The position numbers were made by a program, and so were the translations under genes. From Acidiphilium sp. PA (GTDB lineage Bacteria; Pseudomonadota; Alphaproteobacteria; Acetobacterales; Acetobacteraceae): a stretch of 64,000 bases of DNA. The notes under the pieces were generated by a model. It saw only the letters and a list, made by a program, of their open reading frames with translations. It did not search any database and was not told the origin of the DNA. The DNA is taken from positions 62,001-126,000 of the forward strand of contig NZ_JAIMBY010000004.1 of NCBI RefSeq assembly GCF_026191915.1, written 5' to 3'. Shown here piece after piece: positions 54,601 to 63,092 of this stretch. Position 1 is the stretch's first letter; each line of letters starts with the position of its first letter.

Positions 54601-54667
54601 CGGTGCGTCCCTGAGCATCAAGTTCCGCAACCTGTTGACGCCAGTGTTCGCTCTGTATGGAATTCAT
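51656..54667 (-). CDS. Large TPR/glycosyltransferase fusion protein (AT-rich)
   Basis: 1003 residues. An N-terminal helical TPR-like region (residues about 1-160) is followed by a glycosyltransferase domain of the Glyco_tranf_2_4/GT92-like type, starting ILLVKDEADIIGQNLMHHYT and including FFIDADEFI as acidic motif. A second helical TPR-like part (about 500-720) precedes a C-terminal domain (TIIVGCDSRYFVYFPKLLLS, VIIDIDNIISADFF) that resembles GT8-type transferases. Both catalytic regions keep acidic triads (DAD, DID). Base and codon use are much AT-richer than neighbours. It may modify surface polysaccharide or flagellin; sugar and acceptor are unknown. Confidence 0.8.
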   Translation of the reverse strand: MNSIQSEHWRQQVAELDAQGRTEDALNLLKRVAFERPDDASLGFMVGERLKKGGHLSDAALVFALVSNLNDEHLRFRALLERAECLRLTGDYSGAITVIARAMMIDPGSHWPVVAMAEVYASAGRDSERLEFLERHYEALRPDGKAELARYASGMQAYWQFEATRAKPGWGPMAPERIPALEKAGIILLVKDEADIIGQNLMHHYTLGFRSFCVINNMSTDRTKEKIEDFREQHLDAFVLLVDDPVAGHYQAKKMTIYADVFVKHAALADYVIAWLFFIDADEFIAAENTFSMGAATENFERYLNNKSNKIIVFHWVHCASFLPKDVFDAQSNPFKTFNKYTSRLLPVVPKISYRSDSNFEIMEGNHFVKSINCPLNAVITAALGGWYIWHFSLRSKDHVRKKIINGGRAFEGTIGLESHGGHWRERYSLYQKYGEPIVSQVLQNHIDSILELDNVSNADSSTEAVSDINNITVGGNHLLSLGEQDRHLLNIRDNSNDWEVQLADVRRHAEQFKNNVELFRRLAWLQAVSGLLDEAEATLLASAEMPGDRGNAFYSIAALRLAQGDVIGMSMFFDRALSISDVSQKKLAEIEDLKKSFVGDRFFMPFVLDSVGVEPFAHDFLCFVGPQKISAAEGLTYARFMEHALPKIGLISDVAVNILEHDHELNGPSYWYHLHLGHHFWLNGNRAKTDFHYGQARSESLSKKIMPTHFNAGVLTWLDSSTVDRLAVEQAADFAGVSGWHWCTPSDELVAPQLTIIVGCDSRYFVYFPKLLLSLTESLMSAAPENITLLHVHIAEPDRPQLEFLEKWSKYFNHAGSKLYLSYAFGSLKYADAGIFTCLRFLALPEILARYNANTVIIDIDNIISADFFKQIRGLKAADLALRMHNFDDSQRQIAGEPWSINASQMYVAANEIGKLYGKILKNFISVAYDPSLPTNWTIDQNAVGQGFDYCRKKYPELNIIDLAKYESITVMPHNVGGKEALYNLGGAITISNFEEFLRKIL

Positions 54668-54787
54668 TGATTGGCCTAAAAAATCGCTAACTTCTAACTA
54701 AACATCGAAAAAAATAGATTTGACGGAGTCTAACAGACACTACGAATATTTTTCAACATTTCGCAAATAGGTCCGCTTTGGTGCCTT

Positions 54788-54803
54788 TGTTTCACGTGAA
54801 ACA
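54788..54803. promoter_or_regulatory. parS chromosome-partition site
   Basis: TGTTTCACGTGAAACA, identical to the bacterial parS consensus bound by ParB. The palindrome extends to 24 bp (54784-54807). It lies in the 164-base spacer between the glycosyltransferase and thiE. parAB genes are not in the window. Confidence 0.95.
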
Positions 54804-54831
54804 AAGGACAGTTATTATGACTAACATATTG

Positions 54832-55449
54832 TTAGCCCATCGCAGCCAGCATCGCCCGCACCCCCGCCGCGGGACCATCCGGATGATGCCACACGGCACC
54901 GATCACCGCCAGAAAATCCGCCCCGGCCTCAACCAGGCTCGCGCAATTTCCCGCATCGATCCCGCCAATCGCAACGCACGGCACCTCCATCAGGCCCGAC
55001 CACCATGCCAAAATCTCGATCTCCGCATGGCTTTTGGCCTCCTTGGTCGCGGTCGGAAAAAACGCGCCAAACGCCACGTAATCCGCTCCCGCTTCCGCCG
55101 CTTCCATCGCCAGATGCCGCGAATCATGGCAGGTCACCCCCAGGCTCGCATCCCGCAGCAACGCCCGCGCCCCCTTCACCCCGCCCTTCGGCAGATCCTC
55201 CTGGCCCAGATGCGCGCCATCGCACCCCAGCCGCGCCGCAAGATCGGCCCGGTCGTTCAGAATGAAAGCCACATCGCGGGCCTGCACCACCGGCATCAAC
55301 GTCGCAACCGCGCGGCAGATGTCATCCTCCGCCGCATCCTTCAGCCGCAGTTGAAACGCCGAAACCGCCCCGGCATCCAACGCCGCCGCCAGCGCATCGG
55401 CGAAATCCGGCCCGATGCGCGGCGGCGAGATCAGATAGAGTGCGCTCAA
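54832..55449 (-). CDS. thiE: Thiamine-phosphate synthase ThiE
   Basis: A 205-residue TIM-barrel enzyme that couples HMP-PP and thiazole phosphate to thiamine phosphate. [26 protein letters not shown] and [14 protein letters not shown] (split motifs) and the phosphate-binding [13 protein letters not shown] are family-typical. [14 protein letters not shown] segment matches the P/F-T loop. It overlaps the aldolase stop by 4 bases. No TPP riboswitch was seen. Confidence 0.88.
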   Translation of the reverse strand: MSALYLISPPRIGPDFADALAAALDAGAVSAFQLRLKDAAEDDICRAVATLMPVVQARDVAFILNDRADLAARLGCDGAHLGQEDLPKGGVKGARALLRDASLGVTCHDSRHLAMEAAEAGADYVAFGAFFPTATKEAKSHAEIEILAWWSGLMEVPCVAIGGIDAGNCASLVEAGADFLAVIGAVWHHPDGPAAGVRAMLAAMG

Positions 55450-56360
55450 GCCTTGCCCTGATAGATCGCAATGATCTGCGACAGCAGCGCCAGCGCCTCA
55501 TCGCGCGGCCGGGTGAAGGAATTGCGCCCGACAATCGAGCCCGAGCCGCCACCGGCATGGATCCCCTTGATCGTTTCGATCAATGTCGCCGAATCGGAAG
55601 CCTCACCGCCCGAAAACACCACCAGCCGCCGCCCGGCGAAGCAGGATTGCACGACATGCTCGATCCGCTTTTCCATCGTCGAGACATCGATCTTCTCATA
55701 GGCCTTCTTCGCCGCCTCCAGCCCGATATGCGCGGTCGGCGGCTTCACCTTGATGATGTGCGCCCCGAGCAGCGCCGCCATATGCGCCGCATACGCACAG
55801 ATATCGACAGCGGTTTCCCCGGCCTTGTCGAGCAGCGGGCCACGCGGATAGGACCACAGCACCACCGCGAGACCGACCGATTTGGCCTCCTCCGCCAGCT
55901 CGCGGAATTGCTCCATCAGCTTGAACTGGTATTCCGAACCCGGATAGATCGTAAAACCGATCGCCGCACACCCCAGCCGCAGCGCATCCGATACCGAACC
56001 GGTCACCGCCTGGTCCTTTTCGGTCGCCAGCGAATTGGACGAGTTTAACTTCAGAATGGTCGGAATCGCGCCCGCATAGCTGCCGGCAGCCGCCTCGAGC
56101 ATCCCGAGCGGCGCGGCATAGGCCGAAAGCCCGGCATCGAGCGCCAGTTGGAAGTGATAATGCGGGTCATAGGCGGGCGGATTGGCCGAAAAACTGCGTG
56201 CCGGCCCATGCTCGAACCCCTGATCGACCGGCAGGATCACCATTTTGCCCGTCCCGCCGAGTTTGCCCTGCATCAGAATGCGCGCAAGGTTGCCCTTGCT
56301 GCCGGGGTTGTCGCTTTCATACCAGTCGAGAATTTTTTTAACCCGTTGGGTGACGCGCAT
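55446..56360 (-). CDS. fbaB: Class I fructose-bisphosphate aldolase (DhnA family)
   Basis: 304 residues of Schiff-base aldolase, DhnA/FbaB type. [17 protein letters not shown] is the family N-terminal motif. Catalytic Lys candidates are in ILKLNSSNS and [10 protein letters not shown]; a late [10 protein letters not shown] forms the phosphate site. ATG at 56360 is chosen: AGGAG lies 6 bases upstream. It could instead use a related ketose phosphate. It is downstream of ftsK and a 127-residue gene. Confidence 0.88.
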   Translation of the reverse strand: MRVTQRVKKILDWYESDNPGSKGNLARILMQGKLGGTGKMVILPVDQGFEHGPARSFSANPPAYDPHYHFQLALDAGLSAYAAPLGMLEAAAGSYAGAIPTILKLNSSNSLATEKDQAVTGSVSDALRLGCAAIGFTIYPGSEYQFKLMEQFRELAEEAKSVGLAVVLWSYPRGPLLDKAGETAVDICAYAAHMAALLGAHIIKVKPPTAHIGLEAAKKAYEKIDVSTMEKRIEHVVQSCFAGRRLVVFSGGEASDSATLIETIKGIHAGGGSGSIVGRNSFTRPRDEALALLSQIIAIYQGKA

Positions 56361-56395
56361 GATCATCTCCTGTGATTGTGCAAGGCGGTCCTGAC

Positions 56396-56779
56396 CTAGC
56401 CGGTTTCGCCCGCGCCACCAAGCCACGCCGCCAGGCGCCGGTCGGCACCCCGAACCGCTAGATCGAGCGCCGGCGGCGCGGTATCAAGCAGCAGCGCCCC
56501 ACACTCTGCCGCGATCAGCGCCACCCGCGCGAAATTCGGCGCCGAGCGGGCCAGAATCACGCCCGGCAACCCCAGCCGCAGCGCCTCCACCGCCCGGCCG
56601 CCGGCATCGGCGCAATCGAGCAGGCTCGCCGCCTCATACCCCGCCACCATCGCCTGCCACCAGAACCCCCCGCCATAAATCGCAAATCCCGGCGCCGACA
56701 GCAAGGTTACAGGCCGCCCCAGCGCCATCAGCGTCACAATCTGCGGGCGATCGTGCACAATTACCGCGGGCGGCAGCAT
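56396..56779 (-). CDS. Conserved-looking hypothetical protein downstream of ftsK
   Basis: 127 residues, Ala/Leu/Gly-rich. It starts 7 bases after the ftsK stop and ends 35 bases before the aldolase start, so it probably belongs to the same transcript. It contains VTLLSAPGFAIYGGGFWW and alternating hydrophobic segments, but no long membrane helix. I do not recognise the family. Confidence 0.6.
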   Translation of the reverse strand: MLPPAVIVHDRPQIVTLMALGRPVTLLSAPGFAIYGGGFWWQAMVAGYEAASLLDCADAGGRAVEALRLGLPGVILARSAPNFARVALIAAECGALLLDTAPPALDLAVRGADRRLAAWLGGAGETG

Positions 56780-56786
56780 CGCACCG

Positions 56787-59186
56787 CTAATCGCGCGTGC
56801 TTTCGATCAGCACCTCGCGCTTGCCGACATGGTTGGCAGGCCCGACCACGCCTTCCTTTTCCATCTGTTCGATCAGCTTGGCCGCCCGGTTGTAGCCGAT
56901 CTGCAGATGCCGCTGCACGAAGCTGGTGCTGGCCTTTCCCTCGCGCGCGACCAGGGCAACCGCCTGCTGATACAACCCACCCTCACCGGCTTCCGCGGCG
57001 GCGAGACCGGGCATGTTGGGTGCATCATCCTCCGTCGCCTCGGTCACCGCATCAAGGTAATCGGGCTCGCCCTGTTCGCGCAGGTAAGCCACCACGTCCT
57101 CAACCTCGCGGTCCGACACGAAGGGGCCGTGCACGCGGGTGATCCGGCCGCCGCCGGCCATATACAGCATGTCGCCCATGCCGAGCAGCTGTTCTGAGCC
57201 CTGCTCACCCAGGATGGTCCGGCTGTCGAATTTGCTGATCACCTGGAAGCTGATGCGGGTGGGGAAATTCGCCTTGATCGTGCCGGTGATCACATCCACC
57301 GATGGCCGCTGCGTCGCCATGATGACATGGATGCCGGCGGCACGCGCCATCTGCGCGAGGCGCTGCACCGCCGCTTCGATTTCCTTGCCCGCGACCATCA
57401 TCAGATCGGCCATTTCATCGATCACGACGACGATGAGCGGCAACGGCTCCAGTGCCAGCGGCTGATCCTCGAAGGTTGGCCGGCCGGTTTCGGAATCAAA
57501 GCCGGTCTGGACCCGGCGGGTGACCACTTCGCCCTTGGCCAGCGCATCGTTCACCCGATCGTTATAGCCGCCGATGTTACGCACCGACAGGCCGCTCATC
57601 GCCCGGTAGCGCCGCTCCATTTCCCGCACCACCCATTTGAGGGCGGCGACCGCCTTGGTCGGATCGGTCACCACCGGTGCCAGCAGATGCGGTATGCCCT
57701 CGTACACCGAGAGTTCCAGCATTTTCGGGTCGATCATGATGATCCGGCATTGCTCGGGCGAGAGCCGGTACAGCAAGGACAGGATCATCGCGTTGATGCC
57801 GACCGACTTGCCCGAACCGGTGGTACCGGCGATCAGCAGATGCGGCATCCGGGCCAGATCGGCGATCACCGGCTTGCCGCCGATGTCCTTGCCGAGCGCG
57901 ATCGAAAGCTTGCCGGCGCCGCTGCCCCAATCCGCCATATCCATCAGTTCCGACAGATAAACGGTTTCGCGCTTGGCGTTCGGCACCTCGATGCCGATGA
58001 CGTTGCGGCCCGAAACGGTGGCGATGCGCACCGCCAGCACCGACAGGCTGCGCGCGATGTCATCGGCCAGGCCGATCACCCGGGCGGAGCGAATCCCCGG
58101 TGCGGGTTCAAGTTCGTACAGCGTCACCACCGGACCGGGTCGGATTTCAACGATGCGGCCCTGCACACCGTAGTCGCCGAGCACGGTTTCAAGCAGGCGC
58201 GCGTTGGATTGCAGCGCTTCCGCCGAAGGACCGGTCGCCGCGCGCGGCGGCGCGGCGGCCAGCAGCTCGAGCGGCGGCAGCCGCCAGCCGGTGTCGGGCA
58301 GCGGCAGGCGTTCCTGCTTGGGCGGAAGCTTTTTCGCAGGCGCCGCCCGGGTCAGCCGCGCCGGCGCGGCAAGGCCGGGATGATGGGGTTTCGGCTGCTC
58401 GATCGCTGTGCCTTCGGCATGCGGCAGCCGGATGCCGGCTTCATCGTCCGTCTCGAATGGATCGATCATCGGCGGCGTGCTCAGCACCGGCGCGAGCCAG
58501 GACGACACCGCCCCCATGCCCCCGCGCGCGCCGCGCACCGCACGACCGCTCTGCCGGGCCGAAATCAGCGCCGCATCGCGCGCACGCCGCCCTGCCGCCC
58601 GCCACTCGCCCGGGCTCAGCCCGAGCGCGTACAGAGCGCAGCCAAGGCCGATCATCGCAGCAACCCCCAGCGCGAGGCCGCGACCGATCACGCCGAGCAT
58701 CGAATGCCCGACCGCAGTGCCGAAGCCGCCGATCAATTTACCCGCAGCACCACCGGGGCCGGCGGGAACCGGCCAATGCGTCATGAGTGCCGGATCGATG
58801 GCGAGCGCAGCACCGAGGGCGGCGGCGAGCGCAGGCATGGCAACCAAAGTTGCAGCGATGCGCAACCGCCAATGCGACACACGGCCGTGATTGACCAGCA
58901 AGAATGCCCAGGCCAGCAGCACCAAACCGGGCAGGACCGCGATCACACCGAAGCCCTGCAACATGAAATCGGCAAGCGTCGCGCCGAACCGACCACCGAG
59001 ATTCTGCGGCGGCAGGCTGGATGCCGTATCGAACGAGACATCGCCGGGATGATAGGAAACCAGCGCCACCAGCAGGATCAGCCCCGCGAGCACCGAAACC
59101 AGGGCTGCGATTTCGGCGAGATGCCGGGCAAACCTTGCTTTGAGCGCGGGGGACAGAAACCGTCTTGTATCGGTGGTCGCGGACAT
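56787..59186 (-). CDS. ftsK: DNA translocase FtsK
   Basis: A 799-residue septal DNA pump for chromosome segregation. About four N-terminal membrane helices (residues about 20-190) and a Pro/Ala-rich linker (about 220-310, shorter than in E. coli) precede the RecA-like motor. Walker A is GTTGSGKSVGIN (residues about 452-463); Walker B LIVVVIDEMADLMM follows. The C-terminal winged-helix gamma domain (IGYNRAAKLIEQMEKEGVVGP) reads polarity sequences. Length is typical of alphaproteobacterial FtsK. Confidence 0.96.
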   Translation of the reverse strand: MSATTDTRRFLSPALKARFARHLAEIAALVSVLAGLILLVALVSYHPGDVSFDTASSLPPQNLGGRFGATLADFMLQGFGVIAVLPGLVLLAWAFLLVNHGRVSHWRLRIAATLVAMPALAAALGAALAIDPALMTHWPVPAGPGGAAGKLIGGFGTAVGHSMLGVIGRGLALGVAAMIGLGCALYALGLSPGEWRAAGRRARDAALISARQSGRAVRGARGGMGAVSSWLAPVLSTPPMIDPFETDDEAGIRLPHAEGTAIEQPKPHHPGLAAPARLTRAAPAKKLPPKQERLPLPDTGWRLPPLELLAAAPPRAATGPSAEALQSNARLLETVLGDYGVQGRIVEIRPGPVVTLYELEPAPGIRSARVIGLADDIARSLSVLAVRIATVSGRNVIGIEVPNAKRETVYLSELMDMADWGSGAGKLSIALGKDIGGKPVIADLARMPHLLIAGTTGSGKSVGINAMILSLLYRLSPEQCRIIMIDPKMLELSVYEGIPHLLAPVVTDPTKAVAALKWVVREMERRYRAMSGLSVRNIGGYNDRVNDALAKGEVVTRRVQTGFDSETGRPTFEDQPLALEPLPLIVVVIDEMADLMMVAGKEIEAAVQRLAQMARAAGIHVIMATQRPSVDVITGTIKANFPTRISFQVISKFDSRTILGEQGSEQLLGMGDMLYMAGGGRITRVHGPFVSDREVEDVVAYLREQGEPDYLDAVTEATEDDAPNMPGLAAAEAGEGGLYQQAVALVAREGKASTSFVQRHLQIGYNRAAKLIEQMEKEGVVGPANHVGKREVLIESTRD

Positions 59187-59260
59187 CGGGTGATCAGGCT
59201 CCGGTTATAGGCATCGGACGTGTCAGTACGACGTGAAGTATAACCTCAATCCACCTGATT

Positions 59261-59300
59261 CGACAAAACAAAACGGCCGGGCGCCCGAAAGCACCCGGCC
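59261..59300 (-). terminator. Intrinsic terminator after amtB
   Basis: On the minus strand a stem GGCCGGGTGC / GCGCCCGGCC (59275-59300) is followed by GTTTTGTTTTGTCG. It lies 31 bases after the amtB stop. Confidence 0.8.
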
Positions 59301-59330
59301 ATTGCCGTCGGTCAGGGTCGGTGCGTCCGG

Positions 59331-60686
59331 TCAGTCGCCCATCACGGGGACTTTCTGCCCATCGGCGTAGATCGCATAGGCTTCCTCGCCGTGTGCGGCT
59401 TCGTCGCCCATTTTCAGCATTTCCTCGTCCATCCGAAGCGGAACCACGAGGCCGATCAGCTTCAGCAGGATGAAGGTTCCGACCACATTGATCACGATGA
59501 TGTAGGCGGCACCATAGATCTGCAGCAGCACCTGATGGAAATTGCCATAGAGCCAGCCTGTTACGTTGACGTTGCTGTCCTTCTGGGTGCCGAGATACTC
59601 GATCATGTTCGGGTTCGCGAGGATACCGGTGCCAATGCCGCCGATCAGCGCGGCCACACCATGCGTATGGATGACGCCCAAGGTGTCATCGACCTTGCGC
59701 ATGAACGCCATTTTGCCGAGCTTGTTCCAGGTGAACCAGGGCACCAGCGAGGCGACGATGCCGAGCACGATGGCTTCGGTACCGTTGATGTAACCCGCTG
59801 CTGGCGTGATCGCGACGAGGCCGCAGATCATGCCGTTGACCGCGCCGAGCACCGAAGGCAGGCCGAACGACATCACGTCGAGCGCCAGCCAGGTGAGCAG
59901 GGCCGCCGCCGTCGCGACGTTGGTGTTGAGAACCGCCGCCGAGGAATCCATGTTTGCGAAATACGGGTCACCGCCGTTGAAGCCGGACCAGCCGAGCCAG
60001 AGCAGGCCGGCACCGATCAGCGTGATCAGCAGCGAGTTCGGGTGGAAACTTTCACGATCGCGCGCGAGCCGTGGCCCGATCACCGCCGCCGCCGTGTAGC
60101 CCGAAGCTGCCGCGGTCAGATGAATGACATAGCCGCCCGAATAGTCGACCACGCCCAACTGGCCGAGCCAGCCGCCGCCCCAGAGCGAGAACGCGCCGAT
60201 GGTGTAGACGAATGTCATCCAGACGGGCACGAAAATCATCCATGCCTTGAAGCTCATGCGGCCCAACACCGCGCCGGCCAGAATGATCACCGTGATCGCG
60301 GCGAACACGAACTGGAACCACACCATGGTGGACATCGGGAAAGCCAGCGGCGGCATGCCGGCCGCGGCATCCGGAATGATCGCCTGTTTCTCGAGATCGG
60401 CGGCCGACGTGGTCGGGTGCGGAATGCCGAGGAAATAATCCTTTCCGACGTGCAGCCAATGCGGTCCGAAGCTCATGTTGTAGGCCCAGAGCACCCACAC
60501 GATGAGCACGGCGGCGAAGGCATAGAACACCATGAAGGCGGAATTGATCGCCCATTTTTTCTTGACCACGCCGCCATACAGCGCGGCAAGGCCCGGAATG
60601 CTCATCAGACCGACCAACACACCCGACGTCATCTGCCAGGCGTTGTCCCCGGTATCGAGCCAGGCGGGGGAGGGTATCAGTGCCAT
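59331..60686 (-). CDS. amtB: Ammonium transporter Amt
   Basis: A 451-residue channel with about eleven membrane helices. The twin pore His are in SGGYVIHLTAA and VIHTHGVAALIGG; family marks include GLLWLGWSGFNGG and AAYIIVINVVGTF. Substrate is ammonium/ammonia. Start at 60686 (MALIPSPAWL) follows GGAGA by 10 bases; upstream in-frame ATG at 60719 is possible. A sigma-54 promoter lies about 90-105 bases upstream, consistent with nitrogen control. glnK is not adjacent. Confidence 0.94.
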   Translation of the reverse strand: MALIPSPAWLDTGDNAWQMTSGVLVGLMSIPGLAALYGGVVKKKWAINSAFMVFYAFAAVLIVWVLWAYNMSFGPHWLHVGKDYFLGIPHPTTSAADLEKQAIIPDAAAGMPPLAFPMSTMVWFQFVFAAITVIILAGAVLGRMSFKAWMIFVPVWMTFVYTIGAFSLWGGGWLGQLGVVDYSGGYVIHLTAAASGYTAAAVIGPRLARDRESFHPNSLLITLIGAGLLWLGWSGFNGGDPYFANMDSSAAVLNTNVATAAALLTWLALDVMSFGLPSVLGAVNGMICGLVAITPAAGYINGTEAIVLGIVASLVPWFTWNKLGKMAFMRKVDDTLGVIHTHGVAALIGGIGTGILANPNMIEYLGTQKDSNVNVTGWLYGNFHQVLLQIYGAAYIIVINVVGTFILLKLIGLVVPLRMDEEMLKMGDEAAHGEEAYAIYADGQKVPVMGD

Positions 60687-60776
60687 TGTATATTCGTCTC
60701 CATGCTTCCCAGCGTTCATTACCCGGTCGCAACCGCGACCGCACGACGACGCCCAAGCGCCGTTCGCATCGGGTAA

Positions 60777-60792
60777 TGCAGTATTCATGCCA
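60777..60792 (-). promoter_or_regulatory. Sigma-54 promoter of amtB
   Basis: On the minus strand TGGCATG-AATA-CTGCA; GG and GC are 12 bases apart. The inferred transcription start near 60765 places the whole amtB gene downstream and rules out the in-frame start at 60788. Confidence 0.78.
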
Positions 60793-60982
60793 AAGATTTC
60801 AGGCAGACCCGGCGCTTACGAAAGCTTCATTCAATTTTTATATCGAGTCAGACATTGACCATGAATTAAGCAGATCGGTGGTCAATCTACCGGCAATCGC
60901 GCTGCAATGCCGTCGATTATCACGAGACCGTGCGGCCGGGACCAGAACTTGCACGTTACGCAAGACGTGCGACATACGGCGA

Positions 60983-62179
60983 ATGACGCAGGATCAAGTC
61001 GACATCGCCATCATCGGCGCCGGACCCGTGGGCGCGGCCCTCGCCCTCGCGCTCGACCAGGCGGGACGATCCGTCCTGCTGGTCGACCGCGCCGCACTGC
61101 CGCCGATGGAACATCCTGATTTCGACGGCCGGGCCTATGCCATCGCCGCGGGATCACGCATCCTGCTCGATGACGCCGGATTATGGGACATCCTGCCCTT
61201 CGCGCCCTGCCCGATTGAACAAATCCGGGTCTCCGACGGCAAACCGGGCAGGCCTGCGTCACCCTTGTTTCTGCACTTCGACCATCGCGACGTCGGCACC
61301 GACCCGTTCGGCTGGATCGTCGAAGCCCGCGCCCTGCGCATGGCGATCAACCGCCGCCTCGCCGACTCCGGCATTGTCCTGCACGCCCCCGCTACGGCAC
61401 ACGTCACCCGGCACGAGGATCATGCGATGATCGCGGTCAGCGGTGCCGGCACGTACCGCGCCCGCCTCGTCATCGCGGCTGATGGCAAAATGAGCAGCCT
61501 GCGCGCCGAAGCCGGCATCGCCGTCACCCGGTTTTCCTATCGCCAAAGCGCCGTCGTCTGCGCAATCAGCCACGAACGGCCGCACGGCAACGTCGCCCTC
61601 GAACATTTTCTGCCCGGCGGCCCGTTCGCCCAGCTGCCGATGAGCGATGCGGACAATGCCCATATCTCCGCCATCGTGTTCACTGAATCCCACGCCATCG
61701 CCCAACGCCTCGCCACGATGGACGACACCCGCTTCACCACCGAAGTCGCGCGCCGCCTGGGCAGCCACCTCGGCAAGATCCGTCTGGTCGGCAAACGCTG
61801 GACCTACCCGCTCTCCGCACTGCACGCCCACCGCTATTTTGCCACCCGCCTCGCCCTGGTTGGCGATTCCGCCCACGGCATCCACCCGATCGCCGGACAA
61901 GGCCTCAACCTCGGCCTGCGCGACGCCCTCGCCCTCACCCGCCTGCTCGCCACCGCCGATGACCCCGGATCACGCACTCTGCTCGCCCGCTACCAACAAG
62001 CCCGCCGCCCCGATAATCTGATGATGCTCGCCGCCACCGATACACTCGACCGCCTGTTCTCCACCAACTTACCCCCCATCCGCCTCGCCCGCGACCTCGG
62101 CCTCGCCGCCGTCCACCGCATGCCGCGCCTCAAACGCGCCTTCATGCGCACGGCCATGGGACTGGGAGGACGGGGGTGA
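60983..62179 (+). CDS. UbiH/UbiF-family FAD-dependent hydroxylase
   Basis: A 398-residue flavin monooxygenase of ubiquinone biosynthesis type. N-terminal FAD motif IAIIGAGPVGAALALAL, the middle VIAADGKMSSLR (DG motif) and the C-terminal GDSAHGIHPIAGQGLNLGLRD are all present. It hydroxylates the ubiquinone ring, but the ring position (C1, C5 or C6) cannot be assigned. The presence of COQ9 nearby fits the pathway. Start at 60983 puts the FAD motif at residue 9. Confidence 0.9.
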   Translation: MTQDQVDIAIIGAGPVGAALALALDQAGRSVLLVDRAALPPMEHPDFDGRAYAIAAGSRILLDDAGLWDILPFAPCPIEQIRVSDGKPGRPASPLFLHFDHRDVGTDPFGWIVEARALRMAINRRLADSGIVLHAPATAHVTRHEDHAMIAVSGAGTYRARLVIAADGKMSSLRAEAGIAVTRFSYRQSAVVCAISHERPHGNVALEHFLPGGPFAQLPMSDADNAHISAIVFTESHAIAQRLATMDDTRFTTEVARRLGSHLGKIRLVGKRWTYPLSALHAHRYFATRLALVGDSAHGIHPIAGQGLNLGLRDALALTRLLATADDPGSRTLLARYQQARRPDNLMMLAATDTLDRLFSTNLPPIRLARDLGLAAVHRMPRLKRAFMRTAMGLGGRG

Positions 62180-62191
62180 GAGTGCGTTCAA

Positions 62192-62398
62192 GGAAGCAAG
62201 CTCGGGGGGGCTTTGCCCCCCGAACCCCCCACTAAGGGCTCAGCCCTTAGAACCCACTAGTTTTAGGGGTAGGGAGGGCGTCCAGACCATACCGTTTCAG
62301 AGCCCGGCAGCCGCCCTCCCTACCCCTAAAACTAATGGATTTTAAAGGCTCCGCCTTTAACGGGGGTCCAGGGGGCAGAGCCCCTTGGCCTTGCTTCC
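62192..62398. repeat. Composite palindromic repeat (REPIN/MITE-like), 207 bp
   Basis: A perfect 22-bp inverted repeat (62259-62280 with 62312-62333) around a 31-base loop forms the core. On each side are two small hairpins in mirror order: GGGGGGC-TTT-GCCCCCC and TAAGGGC-TCA-GCCCTTA on the left; TTAAAGGC-TCC-GCCTTTAA and GGGGC-AGA-GCCCC on the right. Outer ends GGAAGCAAG / CTTGCTTCC are also complementary. Single units of the same family occur at 11128-11168. Confidence 0.88.
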
Positions 62399-62410
62399 CT
62401 AAACCCGCCC

Positions 62411-63064
62411 TCACGCCCGCTCCGCCCATGTCCGCATGAACCCGGGCATGGGGATGCGGAGTTTGGGGCGTTTGTCGGTGATGGCTTTGCGGGTTTTGCC
62501 GATGGTGGCGACGTTATTGAGGCGGCGGTCGAGGAAGGCGATCGTATCTTCGTCGGTATCGGACGTATCGCGCAGCCAGAACAGCAGGGTGCTGGTGTAG
62601 ACGCCGCCGAGCAGGGCGCGTTTGGTGTACCAGGCGAAGTCGGCGGAGCGATCGCCGGCGGCGTGCCAGATGGAATCGACGGTGCGGGCGGTGATGGTTG
62701 CGGCGCGTTTGGCGTTCTGCGGCAGGGCGAGCACGGCGATGGCGCGGCGGATGGCGTCGCGGTGCGGGCGGTTTTGTTCGAAGCGGAGCGAGATGATGGC
62801 GCGGACGCGGGCGGGGGTGCGGTAGGCGGCGAGGTCTGCGGCGAGGGCTGCGGCTTCCATGTCGCGATCGGCGAGGCAGGCCCAGGTTTCGATCATGTCG
62901 GCGGCGCCGCCGGGGAAGAGGAAGGCGGCATCGTCGGGGTCGCGGTTGCAGGCGGCGAGCGCACGGCGCAGCGCGGTGCGGGTCCAGCCGTTGAACGGCA
63001 CTTCGTTCAGCAGCGCGCGGATGACCGCTTCGTCGTCCGCCAGCATGGTGTCGCACGGGTTCAT
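62411..63064 (-). CDS. COQ9 family protein (rpsU-divergent)
   Basis: 217 residues with the COQ9 fold segments [17 protein letters not shown] near the N terminus, [13 protein letters not shown], and the late [21 protein letters not shown] followed by [15 protein letters not shown]9 proteins bind lipids and assist ubiquinone ring hydroxylation. The usual alphaproteobacterial location divergent from rpsU is preserved here, with def in between. Start 63064 follows GGAG by 9 bases; an upstream ATG at 63157 would overlap def. Confidence 0.9.
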   Translation of the reverse strand: MNPCDTMLADDEAVIRALLNEVPFNGWTRTALRRALAACNRDPDDAAFLFPGGAADMIETWACLADRDMEAAALAADLAAYRTPARVRAIISLRFEQNRPHRDAIRRAIAVLALPQNAKRAATITARTVDSIWHAAGDRSADFAWYTKRALLGGVYTSTLLFWLRDTSDTDEDTIAFLDRRLNNVATIGKTRKAITDKRPKLRIPMPGFMRTWAERA

Positions 63065-63092
63065 CGGTTCGCTCTCCGGGGCTGGGTCGGGT

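Noticed and set aside
54668-54831. Possible replication origin next to parS
   Set aside because: No DnaA-box cluster (TTATCCACA or close variants) was seen in this AT-rich spacer.
54808-55449. TPP riboswitch for thiE
   Set aside because: thiE overlaps the upstream aldolase gene, so it has no leader; no THI-box-like segment was seen.
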